From positions 1 to 5,630 of the forward strand of contig JAUZPS010000334.1 of the NCBI GenBank assembly GCA_030705945.1: 5,630 nucleotides of DNA. The letters run 5' to 3'. The stretch comes from Bacillota bacterium (GTDB lineage: Bacteria > Bacillota > Clostridia > Acetivibrionales > DSM-2933). Below the pieces are notes generated by a model. It searched no databases. It worked only from the letters and a program-made list of their open reading frames with translations, and was not told where the DNA came from. The position numbers and the translations under genes are program-made. Shown here piece by piece: positions 1-5,095 of the stretch. Numbering within the stretch: position 1 is the stretch's first letter; each line of letters opens with the position of its first letter.

Positions 1-11
1 AATTATTTTGC

Positions 12-39
12 AAATTAAAAGTGATTAATCTTTTAATTT
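12..39. repeat. Short perfect hairpin at window start (lone repeat arm)
   Basis: A perfect 10-bp inverted repeat (AAATTAAAAG at 12-21, CTTTTAATTT at 30-39) encloses an 8-nt loop and is followed by a run of A. Bases 17-40 also resemble the left arm of the 102-bp repeat family described below: both read AAAAG, two variable bases, ATTAATCTTTTA, one variable base, then ATTT. I read it as a lone, decayed left arm. It could instead be the tail of a terminator for a gene outside the window. Confidence 0.45.
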
Positions 40-40
40 T

Positions 41-151
41 AAAAAAAGCAATAATCAATTAATCTTTTACATTTAGGTAGTATCGCAAAATACCGTAAAA
101 AAGTTCGTTATTTTGCTCTGCTAAACGCAGAATTAATAATGTTTTAATATA
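41..151 (+). repeat. Degenerate copy of the 102-bp palindromic repeat
   Basis: The left arm (about 47-75) reads like the intact copies but carries about 7 extra bases after AAGCA. An inner stem GCAAAATA (85-92) pairs with TATTTTGC (109-116). The right arm (118-151) aligns without gaps to the right arm of the intact copies: in the first 24 aligned bases, 16 match. It ends in an AT run that merges directly into intact copy 1, so the two are in tandem. The divergence marks it as an older insertion or duplication than its neighbour. Confidence 0.7.
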
Positions 152-153
152 TA

Positions 154-255
154 TAAAAAGCAATTAATCTTTTACATTTGCCTATCACAAAATAACGTTA
201 AAGCGTTCGTTATTTTGCTCCGTCAAATGTAAGATTAATAGTGCTTTTTATATAG
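154..255 (+). repeat. Intact 102-bp palindromic repeat, copy 1
   Basis: This copy is identical over 102 bp to copy 2 (1743-1844) and differs from copy 3 (3032-3133) at one base (A187). The outer arms start with ATAAAAAGCA and end with TGCTTTTTATA. They pair over about 29 bases with two 2-nt bulges. The pairing can be extended outward to about 150 and 254. An inner hairpin pairs CAAAATAACG (188-197) with CGTTATTTTG (208-217) around a 10-nt loop. There is no open reading frame. It resembles a non-autonomous foldback element (MITE or REP-like). It ends 15 bp before the murC ribosome site, so it is either the leader of the murC transcript or a partial terminator in front of it. Confidence 0.9.
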
Positions 256-270
256 CTACATTGTATTTTA

Positions 271-276
271 AAGGAG
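271..276 (+). promoter_or_regulatory. murC ribosome binding site
   Basis: AAGGAG with 8 bases to TTG 285. It decides the start: the in-frame TTG at 261 precedes it, and a GTG at 276 overlaps it. Confidence 0.8.
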
Positions 277-284
277 TGTTAATA

Positions 285-1676
285 TTGATAGAAACAAACT
301 TGCTTGACCAACAACAAATTAAAAATATACACTTTGTTGGTATAGGTGGAATAAGCATGAGCGGACTTGCGGAAATCCTTTTAAACCAAGGATATAAAAT
401 TTCCGGTTCTGATATGAAAACCTCAAACATCACTGATAGACTTTCAAGTCTGGGAGTAAAAATTTATCCTTTTCACAGCGGCGAAAACATAAAGAATCCA
501 GATTTAATAATCTATACGGCAGCTGTAAAAAAAGATAATCCTGAATTAATCAGAGGACAGGAGCTTGGCATAAAAACTATAGAACGTTCTGTTCTCCTAG
601 GTCAGATTATGAAACAATATTCGTACAGTATAAATATATCAGGCACCCATGGAAAAACCACCACAACTTCAATGGTAACCATGATCATGTTAGAAGCTGA
701 TTTAAATCCGACTGTACATATAGGCGGAGAGCTTAACGCAATTGGAGGAAATACAAGAATAGGCGGAAATAAATATTTTGTTACGGAAGCCTGCGAATAT
801 GTTGAGAGTTTTCTTAAATTTTACCCATATCTTGCAATAATTTTGAATATTGAGGCAGATCATCTTGATTATTTTAAAGGAATTGATCATATAAAAGAAG
901 CATTTTTAAAGTTCGCGCGTTTGATTCCAAAGGATGGCTACCTTGTTTTAAACACAGATGATTCAAATATTTTAGACCTTATAGATAAGGTTGACTGCAA
1001 CAAAGTTACTTATGGCATTTATTCTAAAAACAGCGAATGGCAGGCAAAAGATATTGAGTTTGACGAACATGGCTATGGATCATATATGCTGGTTAAATCA
1101 AATGAAGACTTAGGCAGGGTTAATCTAAGCGTTACTGGAATTCACAATGTAAGCAATTCGTTAGCAGCGGCGGCTGCATGTTTTACTGCGGGTTGCAGTA
1201 TTGAATCAATTAAACTTGGGCTAAAGAAATTTACCGGAACTCATAGACGATTTGAAACTAAAGGCGTCATCAATGAAATAAAGGTTGTAGATGATTACGC
1301 CCATCATCCATCGGAAATTATGGCTACCTTAAAAGCAGCTCAGAATACACCTCATAATAAGCTATGGTGCATTTTTCAGCCCCACACTTATACAAGAACT
1401 AAAGCATTGTTAAATGATTTTTCAAACTCCTTCAATGATGCGGACTATGTTATAGTCTCAGATATATATGCAGCTCGGGAACTAGATACCGGCGAGATAA
1501 ATTCAACTGTATTAGCAGAAAAGATAAACACCGTTGTTCCAAAAGCAAAATATATTAAAAGTTTTGATGAAATAGCAAAACATCTTCATGAAAACGCTAA
1601 ACCGGGAGACCTGATAATAACTATGGGAGCAGGGGATATATACAAGGTTGGCGAGATCTTTTTAAACGATAGATAA
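285..1676 (+). CDS. murC: UDP-N-acetylmuramate--L-alanine ligase MurC
   Basis: MurC is a cytoplasmic ATP-dependent ligase that adds L-alanine to UDP-N-acetylmuramic acid, the first peptide-stem step of peptidoglycan synthesis. The 463-residue product has the family length and all three Mur-ligase domains. The N-terminal nucleotide-sugar site is HFVGIGGISMSG (16-27). The ATP P-loop is GTHGKTTTT (120-128). The Mg/substrate segment TEACEYVESF is followed by NIEADHLD (188-195), then GIHNVSN (285-291), the C-terminal motif DDYAHHP (336-342) and FQPHTYTR from 364. I chose the TTG at 285 because AAGGAG (271-276) lies 8 bases before it. An in-frame TTG at 261 would add 8 residues but lies upstream of that site. 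The ACEY segment differs from the ADES form seen in many proteobacterial MurC proteins; I believe it is a clostridial variant. The gene is alone on its strand and ends at its own terminator. No convincing promoter is visible upstream. Confidence 0.97.
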   Translation: MIETNLLDQQQIKNIHFVGIGGISMSGLAEILLNQGYKISGSDMKTSNITDRLSSLGVKIYPFHSGENIKNPDLIIYTAAVKKDNPELIRGQELGIKTIERSVLLGQIMKQYSYSINISGTHGKTTTTSMVTMIMLEADLNPTVHIGGELNAIGGNTRIGGNKYFVTEACEYVESFLKFYPYLAIILNIEADHLDYFKGIDHIKEAFLKFARLIPKDGYLVLNTDDSNILDLIDKVDCNKVTYGIYSKNSEWQAKDIEFDEHGYGSYMLVKSNEDLGRVNLSVTGIHNVSNSLAAAAACFTAGCSIESIKLGLKKFTGTHRRFETKGVINEIKVVDDYAHHPSEIMATLKAAQNTPHNKLWCIFQPHTYTRTKALLNDFSNSFNDADYVIVSDIYAARELDTGEINSTVLAEKINTVVPKAKYIKSFDEIAKHLHENAKPGDLIITMGAGDIYKVGEIFLNDR

Positions 1677-1686
1677 TTTCCCACAA

Positions 1687-1739
1687 ATAAAAAATTGATC
1701 TTGCATTTATTCTAAATAAATGTAAGATCAATTTTTTAT
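1687..1739. terminator. murC intrinsic terminator
   Basis: It begins 11 bases after the murC stop. A 25-bp stem (1687-1711 with 1715-1739) has a 3-nt loop (CTA) and only one non-Watson-Crick pair, a G.U. It ends in six T on the plus strand and has a matching A run on the other side, so it could stop the convergent fabZ transcript as well. The arms share AAATGTAAGAT (1718-1728) and the TTTTTATA tail with the right arm of the adjacent 102-bp repeat, so the two palindromes look related. Confidence 0.88.
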
Positions 1740-1742
1740 AGA

Positions 1743-1844
1743 TAAAAAGCAATTAATCTTTTACATTTGCCTATCACAAAATAACGTTAAAGCGTTCGTT
1801 ATTTTGCTCCGTCAAATGTAAGATTAATAGTGCTTTTTATATAG
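1743..1844 (+). repeat. Intact 102-bp palindromic repeat, copy 2
   Basis: Identical to copy 1 over 102 bp. It lies between the convergent ends of murC and fabZ and begins 3 bases after the murC terminator stem. Both ends are bordered by TATAG (1737-1741 and 1840-1844). This could be a short target duplication or simply part of the terminal inverted repeat. Its long stem may help stop the fabZ transcript, for which no other convincing terminator is visible. Confidence 0.9.
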
Positions 1845-1909
1845 ATTAGAAGCTTTTTATGTTATAGATAACAAAATGTAAAGTTGAAAATATCCATCAA
1901 TTTTATTTT

Positions 1910-2353
1910 CTACTTCTTTATTTTGTCAGGACTAACCATTGCAAACTTAAATTCGCCTTGTACAGCAACATCTCCTTCAACAGTTGCGAGAACTTTTGCT
2001 TTTCCCATTCCCAGCTTAAATGCTGATAATTCAACCTCAAGTCTTAAAGTATCTCCTGGAACAACCGGTCTTCTGAATTTAATTGACTCAAAGCCCGCAA
2101 ACATTCCAAGCTTCCCTTTATTCTCCTCCATCAAAAGGCCTGCGACACAAGCAGTCTGAGCAAGAGCTTCAACTATAAGCACACCAGGCATTATAGGATT
2201 TCCAGGAAAATGTCCTTGAAAAAAAGGCTCATTGATTGTAACATTTTTAATTCCTACAGCACGTTTACCAGGTTCCACCTCAATAATTTTATCAACCAGC
2301 AAAAAAGGGTATCTGTGTGGTATAATGTTTTGAATATCAATACTTGATAGCAT
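1910..2353 (-). CDS. fabZ: 3-hydroxyacyl-ACP dehydratase FabZ
   Basis: FabZ dehydrates (3R)-3-hydroxyacyl-ACP to trans-2-enoyl-ACP in each round of type II fatty-acid elongation in the cytoplasm. The 147-residue product is a full-length single hot-dog fold. It shows IIPHRYPFLLVD (10-21), then GHFPGNPIMPG (47-57) with the catalytic His48, and VEALAQTA with the catalytic Glu62. The C-terminal half has the expected KFRRPVVPGD strand. The start is supported by AGAGGTG five bases upstream (core 2359-2364). It lies downstream of the flagellar rod genes on the same strand but has its own strong promoter (2536-2563). That makes independent expression likely, with possible read-through from the flgJ-like gene. 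Confidence 0.97.
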   Translation of the reverse strand: MLSSIDIQNIIPHRYPFLLVDKIIEVEPGKRAVGIKNVTINEPFFQGHFPGNPIMPGVLIVEALAQTACVAGLLMEENKGKLGMFAGFESIKFRRPVVPGDTLRLEVELSAFKLGMGKAKVLATVEGDVAVQGEFKFAMVSPDKIKK

Positions 2354-2429
2354 TTTTGCACCTCTTTGTAATATTTTATTCCGCTATAATAACATTCACA
2401 TAATCGATTCGGCGGCTTATGAATCAAGG

Positions 2430-2483
2430 TATATATTTTGTAATATAAAAAATGGATGTAAAATGTTTATTGCAAAATATATA
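2430..2483 (-). ncRNA. Covarying hairpin element B1 in the fabZ leader
   Basis: A 16-bp stem pairs 2430-2445 with 2468-2483 and has one T.G pair near its loop end and one mismatch-type position at most. It falls inside the predicted fabZ 5' leader. It aligns without gaps to element B2 (4933-4986). Three stem pairs differ between the copies by changes on both sides (A-T to G-C, T-A to C-G, A-T to G-C), so pairing is preserved although the sequence is not. Read on the minus strand, both copies have TAAACATTTTA beside the first stem arm and end in TATACCTTGAT. It could be a structured leader RNA or a mobile palindrome. I do not recognise a known riboswitch class. Confidence 0.55.
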
Positions 2484-2484
2484 A

Positions 2485-2505
2485 TTGAATGCTCATAGCA
2501 TTCAA
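2485..2505 (-). promoter_or_regulatory. Small hairpin next to B1 in the fabZ leader
   Basis: An 8-bp perfect stem (TTGAATGC at 2485-2492 with GCATTCAA at 2498-2505) has a 5-nt loop. It is separated by one base from the B1 stem, so the two would stack in a leader RNA. It lacks a clear T run on the minus strand, so it is a poor intrinsic terminator. As DNA it could also be an operator, but it does not match the FapR or FabT operators as I know them. Confidence 0.45.
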
Positions 2506-2535
2506 AGCCTGTATCATATACGGAAATTCTTAAAC

Positions 2536-2563
2536 ATTATACCATACTGTATCAAACTATCAA
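2536..2563 (-). promoter_or_regulatory. Strong sigma-A-type promoter for fabZ
   Basis: On the minus strand TTGATA (2558-2563), a 16-base spacer and a perfect TATAAT (2536-2541) are preceded by the extended -10 TGG. Transcription should start near 2529, giving a leader of about 175 nt before fabZ. The promoter sits in the 28 to 56 bases after the stop of the flgJ-like gene. Confidence 0.75.
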
Positions 2564-2591
2564 ATATTTACTTCAAAATTTGTTTTGGGTC

Positions 2592-2948
2592 TTATTCTTT
2601 CTTCTTTAAGAGCTTGTACAATGCGTCTCCAAGCCCCATACCTCCGCTATTTGCAGCTTCATCCACTAACTTATCATCCATCATGGACTGGTAAACCTGC
2701 TGACCATAGTCTTCCTGAACCAGATCAGACTTTTGTACAGTTGATCTCATTTCTTTATACATCATCTGCAAAAGAATTCCTTCAAACTCCTTGCATACTT
2801 TTTTGAGCTCTTTATCATCTTTATCATCTTTTTTATCCAAAACGCTGTTTAAATGTTTTGTAAAACTGTCATCTATTGTCTTCTCTTTTGCAGTATCCAG
2901 CTTGTTATTCAATGTATCATTAGTTGTGCCAATGCTTTTAATATCCAT
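2592..2948 (-). CDS. FlgJ-type rod-binding protein
   Basis: This is a 118-residue protein with the FlgJ N-terminal rod-binding domain, which acts as a scaffold or cap for assembly of the flagellar rod. An acidic/lysine-rich, probably disordered stretch (about 35-49, with DKKDDKDDKE) is followed by the domain from about 50 to 115. The recognisable core is VCKEFEGILLQMMYKEMR, then YGQQVYQSMMDD and a GGMGLGDALYKLL end. The muramidase domain of enterobacterial FlgJ is absent, as is usual for stand-alone Gram-positive versions. I chose ATG 2948 because AGGTGA (2954-2959) lies five bases upstream. Longer in-frame starts at 2963 and 3041 lack a ribosome site. It follows flgG but is separated from it by about 200 bp that hold repeat copy 3 and a possible promoter. 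Confidence 0.9.
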   Translation of the reverse strand: MDIKSIGTTNDTLNNKLDTAKEKTIDDSFTKHLNSVLDKKDDKDDKELKKVCKEFEGILLQMMYKEMRSTVQKSDLVQEDYGQQVYQSMMDDKLVDEAANSGGMGLGDALYKLLKKKE

Positions 2949-2973
2949 TAATATCACCTGCATTTTTTTAAAT

Positions 2974-3002
2974 TTTATACTATTAAAATCAATAGATTCC
3001 AA
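2974..3002 (-). promoter_or_regulatory. Possible promoter of the flgJ-like gene
   Basis: TTGGAA (2997-3002), a 17-base spacer and TATAAA (2974-2979) on the minus strand match sigma-A consensus at 4/6 and 5/6. The site lies between repeat copy 3 and the gene, with an expected start near 2967. It could restore expression if the repeat stops transcripts from flgF-flgG. Confidence 0.4.
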
Positions 3003-3031
3003 TGCTACATAAATCAAAAGACGCTTATAGA

Positions 3032-3133
3032 TAAAAAGCAATTAATCTTTTACATTTGCCTATCGCAAAATAACGTTAAAGCGTTCGTTATTTTGCTCCG
3101 TCAAATGTAAGATTAATAGTGCTTTTTATATAG
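3032..3133 (+). repeat. Intact 102-bp palindromic repeat, copy 3
   Basis: It differs from copies 1 and 2 at a single base (G3065 in place of A). That G lengthens the inner stem to 11 bp (GCAAAATAACG at 3065-3075 with CGTTATTTTGC at 3086-3096). The degenerate copy at 41-151 has the same G, so G is probably ancestral. It lies between flgG and the flgJ-like gene, which are otherwise expected to be co-transcribed, and begins 15 bp after the flgG stop. TATAG borders both ends, as for copy 2. Confidence 0.9.
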
Positions 3134-3147
3134 ATACAAAACAATTA

Positions 3148-3948
3148 TTATTTCCTTAAATTATTGGCAAGACCGAGCATTTCATCTGCTGATTGGATAG
3201 CCTTTGAATTAATTTCATATGCTCTTTGCGCAACTATCATTTTTACCATTTCTTCCACTACCTGAACATTTGATGATTCCAGGTAGCCCTGCTGCAGGGA
3301 ACTTTTATCGCCTTGATCAGCATCTAGAACAGCAGCGCCGGAAGCAGAATTGGGTTTAAATAAATTATTCCCGATAGCCTCGAGCCCTTGTTTGTTTGGA
3401 AATTTTACAAGTCCGATTTTCTGACCTAAGGAAACAGTTGCTCCCGTCTGATCGATATAATTCAATTCTCCGCTTGATGTTACAGTAAGCTTCGAAACAT
3501 CAACATTCAACGTGATAGGGTTTCCTGTATCATCAAGTACAGGAAATCCATCAGAAGTTGTCAGAATATTTCCCTGATCTCCTATGCTGACCTTAAAGCT
3601 CCCGTCCTTTGTATACGCTGTCTCTCCTGTCGGGCCTTTAACTTGGAAGAAAGCGTCTCCATTTATAGCAAAATCCAGGTTATTATCTGTTTTTTCCAGG
3701 TTACCCGCGCTGAAATTTTTAACAGATGCAACTACTGCGGTTCCATGACCAACCTGAAGATTTACCGGTTTACCGCTTCCGTTAAGCATATACGCTCTGT
3801 CCACTGTTTCGTATAAAAGATCTTTAAATTCCGCTCTTTCTTTTTTGTAGCCGGTTGTATTAACATTTGCAAGGTTGTTGGAAATAACATCAACATTAAA
3901 TTGTTGCGCCATCATTCCTCCACCCGCTGTCCAGAGAGCTCTCATCAT
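3148..3948 (-). CDS. flgG: Flagellar basal-body rod protein FlgG (distal rod, FlhP-like)
   Basis: FlgG polymerises outside the membrane to form the distal rod linking the motor to the hook. The 266-residue product has the normal family length. It begins MMRALWTAGGGM and carries the rod/hook signature ISNNLANVNTTGYK (22-35). A central FlgE/F/G-like domain with NNLDFAINGDAFF follows. The C-terminal rod domain (about 220-266) includes ESSNVQVVEEMVKMIVAQR and the AYEINSKAIQ helix that packs into the axial structure. No cleavable signal peptide is seen, as expected for type III export. AGGAGG (3957-3962) immediately follows the flgF stop and lies 8 bases before ATG 3948. The gap to flgF is 14 bp, so the two form an operon. 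The pair corresponds to flhO-flhP of Bacillus subtilis. Confidence 0.95.
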   Translation of the reverse strand: MMRALWTAGGGMMAQQFNVDVISNNLANVNTTGYKKERAEFKDLLYETVDRAYMLNGSGKPVNLQVGHGTAVVASVKNFSAGNLEKTDNNLDFAINGDAFFQVKGPTGETAYTKDGSFKVSIGDQGNILTTSDGFPVLDDTGNPITLNVDVSKLTVTSSGELNYIDQTGATVSLGQKIGLVKFPNKQGLEAIGNNLFKPNSASGAAVLDADQGDKSSLQQGYLESSNVQVVEEMVKMIVAQRAYEINSKAIQSADEMLGLANNLRK

Positions 3949-3962
3949 AGTCTATTCCTCCT

Positions 3963-4742
3963 CTATCTTAAGCTTCCGACTTGATTTACTGCTTTTTCCA
4001 ATGTACTGTCCTGGGCTTGAAGCAACCTCTGATTTGCTTCATATGATCTCATTACAGAAATCATATCAACCATCTCTTTGACGACATTTATATTTGAACC
4101 TTCTAGAAACCCTTGAGTTACAGCTCCCTTAAAGGGCTGTTCCTTAGTAGTCGCGTCTTTTTCTATTAAGTTGTCTCCGATTTTTTTTAAGGACTTGGTT
4201 TCAGTAAATTCGGTAACTTTTAATTTATCCACCATAGCTCCATTCTGAATTATAGAACCATCATTTTTCACCGAAAAGTTATCGCCATTTAAGGTAATAG
4301 GCCCTTTTTCTCCCATCACTAGATAGCCTTCCTTTGTGACCAGTTGATTATTGGAATCTATTACAAAGGAACCATCTCTTGAATAGTACTCTTTAATATT
4401 TCCCTGATCATCCGGTTTTCCTACGGTAAAAAAAGCTGAATTCGAATTCTGAATGGCAAAATCCAGATTATTCTGAGTTCTTAACAATTTCCCCTGATCA
4501 TAATTGGTAAAAATTTCGCCTACATCACTGCCGAGCTGCATTTTCCCAACCTGAGCCGATGGATTTGACGCGCTCATAGTGTCATTAACTCTCTTAGTCA
4601 ATACCTCAGGAAAGGTTTCAAACACGGCTATATCCTCTTTATACCCATTGGTGTCAGCATTTGCTAGATTATTTGATATTACATCCATCTTTTTACTATT
4701 CGCCATGAGGCTCCATCCAGATGTATATAGTCCTCTAATCAT
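3963..4742 (-). CDS. flgF: Flagellar basal-body rod protein FlgF (proximal rod, FlhO-like)
   Basis: This rod protein of the FlgF/FlgG family is exported through the flagellar type III apparatus and built into the rod. The 259-residue product has N-terminal MIRGLYTSGWSLM and the rod signature ISNNLANADTNGYK (22-35). A central domain with NNLDFAIQNSNSAFF follows, and the C-terminal rod domain spans about 211-259 (EGSNINVVKEMVDMISVMR, then SYEANQRLLQ). It is more divergent from the FlgG consensus than its neighbour and comes first in the operon. That is why I call it FlgF; FlgG-type paralogue is the alternative. AAGGAG (4750-4755) lies 7 bases before ATG 4742. A sigma-28-type promoter lies about 137 bases upstream. 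Confidence 0.92.
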   Translation of the reverse strand: MIRGLYTSGWSLMANSKKMDVISNNLANADTNGYKEDIAVFETFPEVLTKRVNDTMSASNPSAQVGKMQLGSDVGEIFTNYDQGKLLRTQNNLDFAIQNSNSAFFTVGKPDDQGNIKEYYSRDGSFVIDSNNQLVTKEGYLVMGEKGPITLNGDNFSVKNDGSIIQNGAMVDKLKVTEFTETKSLKKIGDNLIEKDATTKEQPFKGAVTQGFLEGSNINVVKEMVDMISVMRSYEANQRLLQAQDSTLEKAVNQVGSLR

Positions 4743-4878
4743 AACTTTTCTCCTTCAATATCATATAGCAGTTTAATCATATTGCGGTTTACATTAGTTT
4801 ATGAAAGCTGCCTTGCAAAGCGCTTCCTATAAAACTTCAAGTTTTTAGAGTCTATCGCCTCAATAAACCACATTATCT

Positions 4879-4905
4879 ATATCGGATAAATTGATAGTGA
4901 ACTTA
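4879..4905 (-). promoter_or_regulatory. Sigma-28 (SigD/FliA-type) promoter for flgF-flgG
   Basis: On the minus strand TAAG (4902-4905), a 15-base spacer and TCCGATAT (4879-4886) match the flagellar sigma consensus TAAA-N15-GCCGATAT at all but two positions. It faces flgF and predicts a leader of about 130 nt. It would place the rod genes among late or sigma-28-boosted flagellar genes. Confidence 0.75.
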
Positions 4906-4932
4906 ATAAGAAATCATTAGGTAGTATCAAGG

Positions 4933-4986
4933 TATATGTTTCATGATTTTAAAAGTTAATTTAAAATGTTTATCACGAAACATATA
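4933..4986 (-). ncRNA. Covarying hairpin element B2 upstream of flgF
   Basis: The stem pairs 4933-4946 with 4973-4986 and has one mismatch. The element aligns gap-free to B1: from TCAAGG to AATGTTTA both span 46 bases. It has three compensatory pair changes relative to B1. It lies upstream of the sigma-28 promoter, so it is transcribed toward flgF only if a further upstream start such as the weak site at 5001-5030 is used. Otherwise it acts as DNA or is a silent repeat. Confidence 0.5.
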
Positions 4987-4997
4987 GAATAATTTGC

Positions 4998-5014
4998 TTA
5001 AGAATATTCCTTAA
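4998..5014. promoter_or_regulatory. Operator-like palindrome in the divergent gap
   Basis: TTAAGAATATTCCTTAA is a near-perfect 17-bp inverted repeat with one off-centre base. It lies just upstream of the -35 of the phosphoesterase promoter and overlaps the -10 of a weak minus-strand promoter candidate. It could bind a regulator. AT-rich chance symmetry is the alternative. Confidence 0.25.
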
Positions 5015-5030
5015 CTTGTATACATTTCAA
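5001..5030 (-). promoter_or_regulatory. Weak sigma-A-type candidate toward flgF
   Basis: TTGAAA (5025-5030), an 18-base spacer and TATTCT (5001-5006) on the minus strand match at 5/6 and 4/6. If used, transcripts would begin near 4994 and carry element B2 at their 5' end. It overlaps the plus-strand promoter at 5016-5044, so the two could not be occupied together. Confidence 0.25.
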
Positions 5031-5044
5031 TTTGGATGTAGAAT
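5016..5044 (+). promoter_or_regulatory. Promoter of the metallophosphoesterase gene
   Basis: TTGTAT (5016-5021), a 17-base spacer and TAGAAT (5039-5044) match at 3/6 and 5/6 with ideal spacing. The expected start near 5051 gives a leader of about 45 nt. Confidence 0.45.
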
Positions 5045-5095
5045 ATATAAAATATCTGTAAAATCAAAAAAATTCTTAATGTAAAGGAAAATCCC

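Noticed and set aside
113..140. TTGCTC-N16-AATAAT as a murC promoter
   Set aside because: The -35 matches only 3/6 and both boxes lie inside the stems of the degenerate repeat, so the match is probably incidental; kept only as a possibility.
1886..1910. GAAAATA/TATTTTC inverted repeat as a fabZ terminator
   Set aside because: A 7-bp all but GC-free stem with an 11-nt loop and no T run is too weak; the murC terminator and repeat copy 2 are better candidates.
1884..2159. 91-codon plus-strand open frame
   Set aside because: It lies antisense within fabZ, whose reading frame carries complete catalytic motifs; no ribosome site or recognisable domain.
2485..2806. Plus-strand open frames across the flgJ-like gene end
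   Set aside because: They are antisense to a gene with a clear rod-binding domain and to its leader region; the composition is that of a shadow frame.
150..3133. The repeats as a CRISPR array
   Set aside because: Units are 102 bp, palindromic throughout and separated by whole genes, not by short regular spacers; no cas genes are present.
74..4928. Shared TAGGTAGTATC at 75-84 region and at 4918-4928
   Set aside because: An 11-base match between two points in a window this size is expected by chance, and the surrounding sequences do not align.
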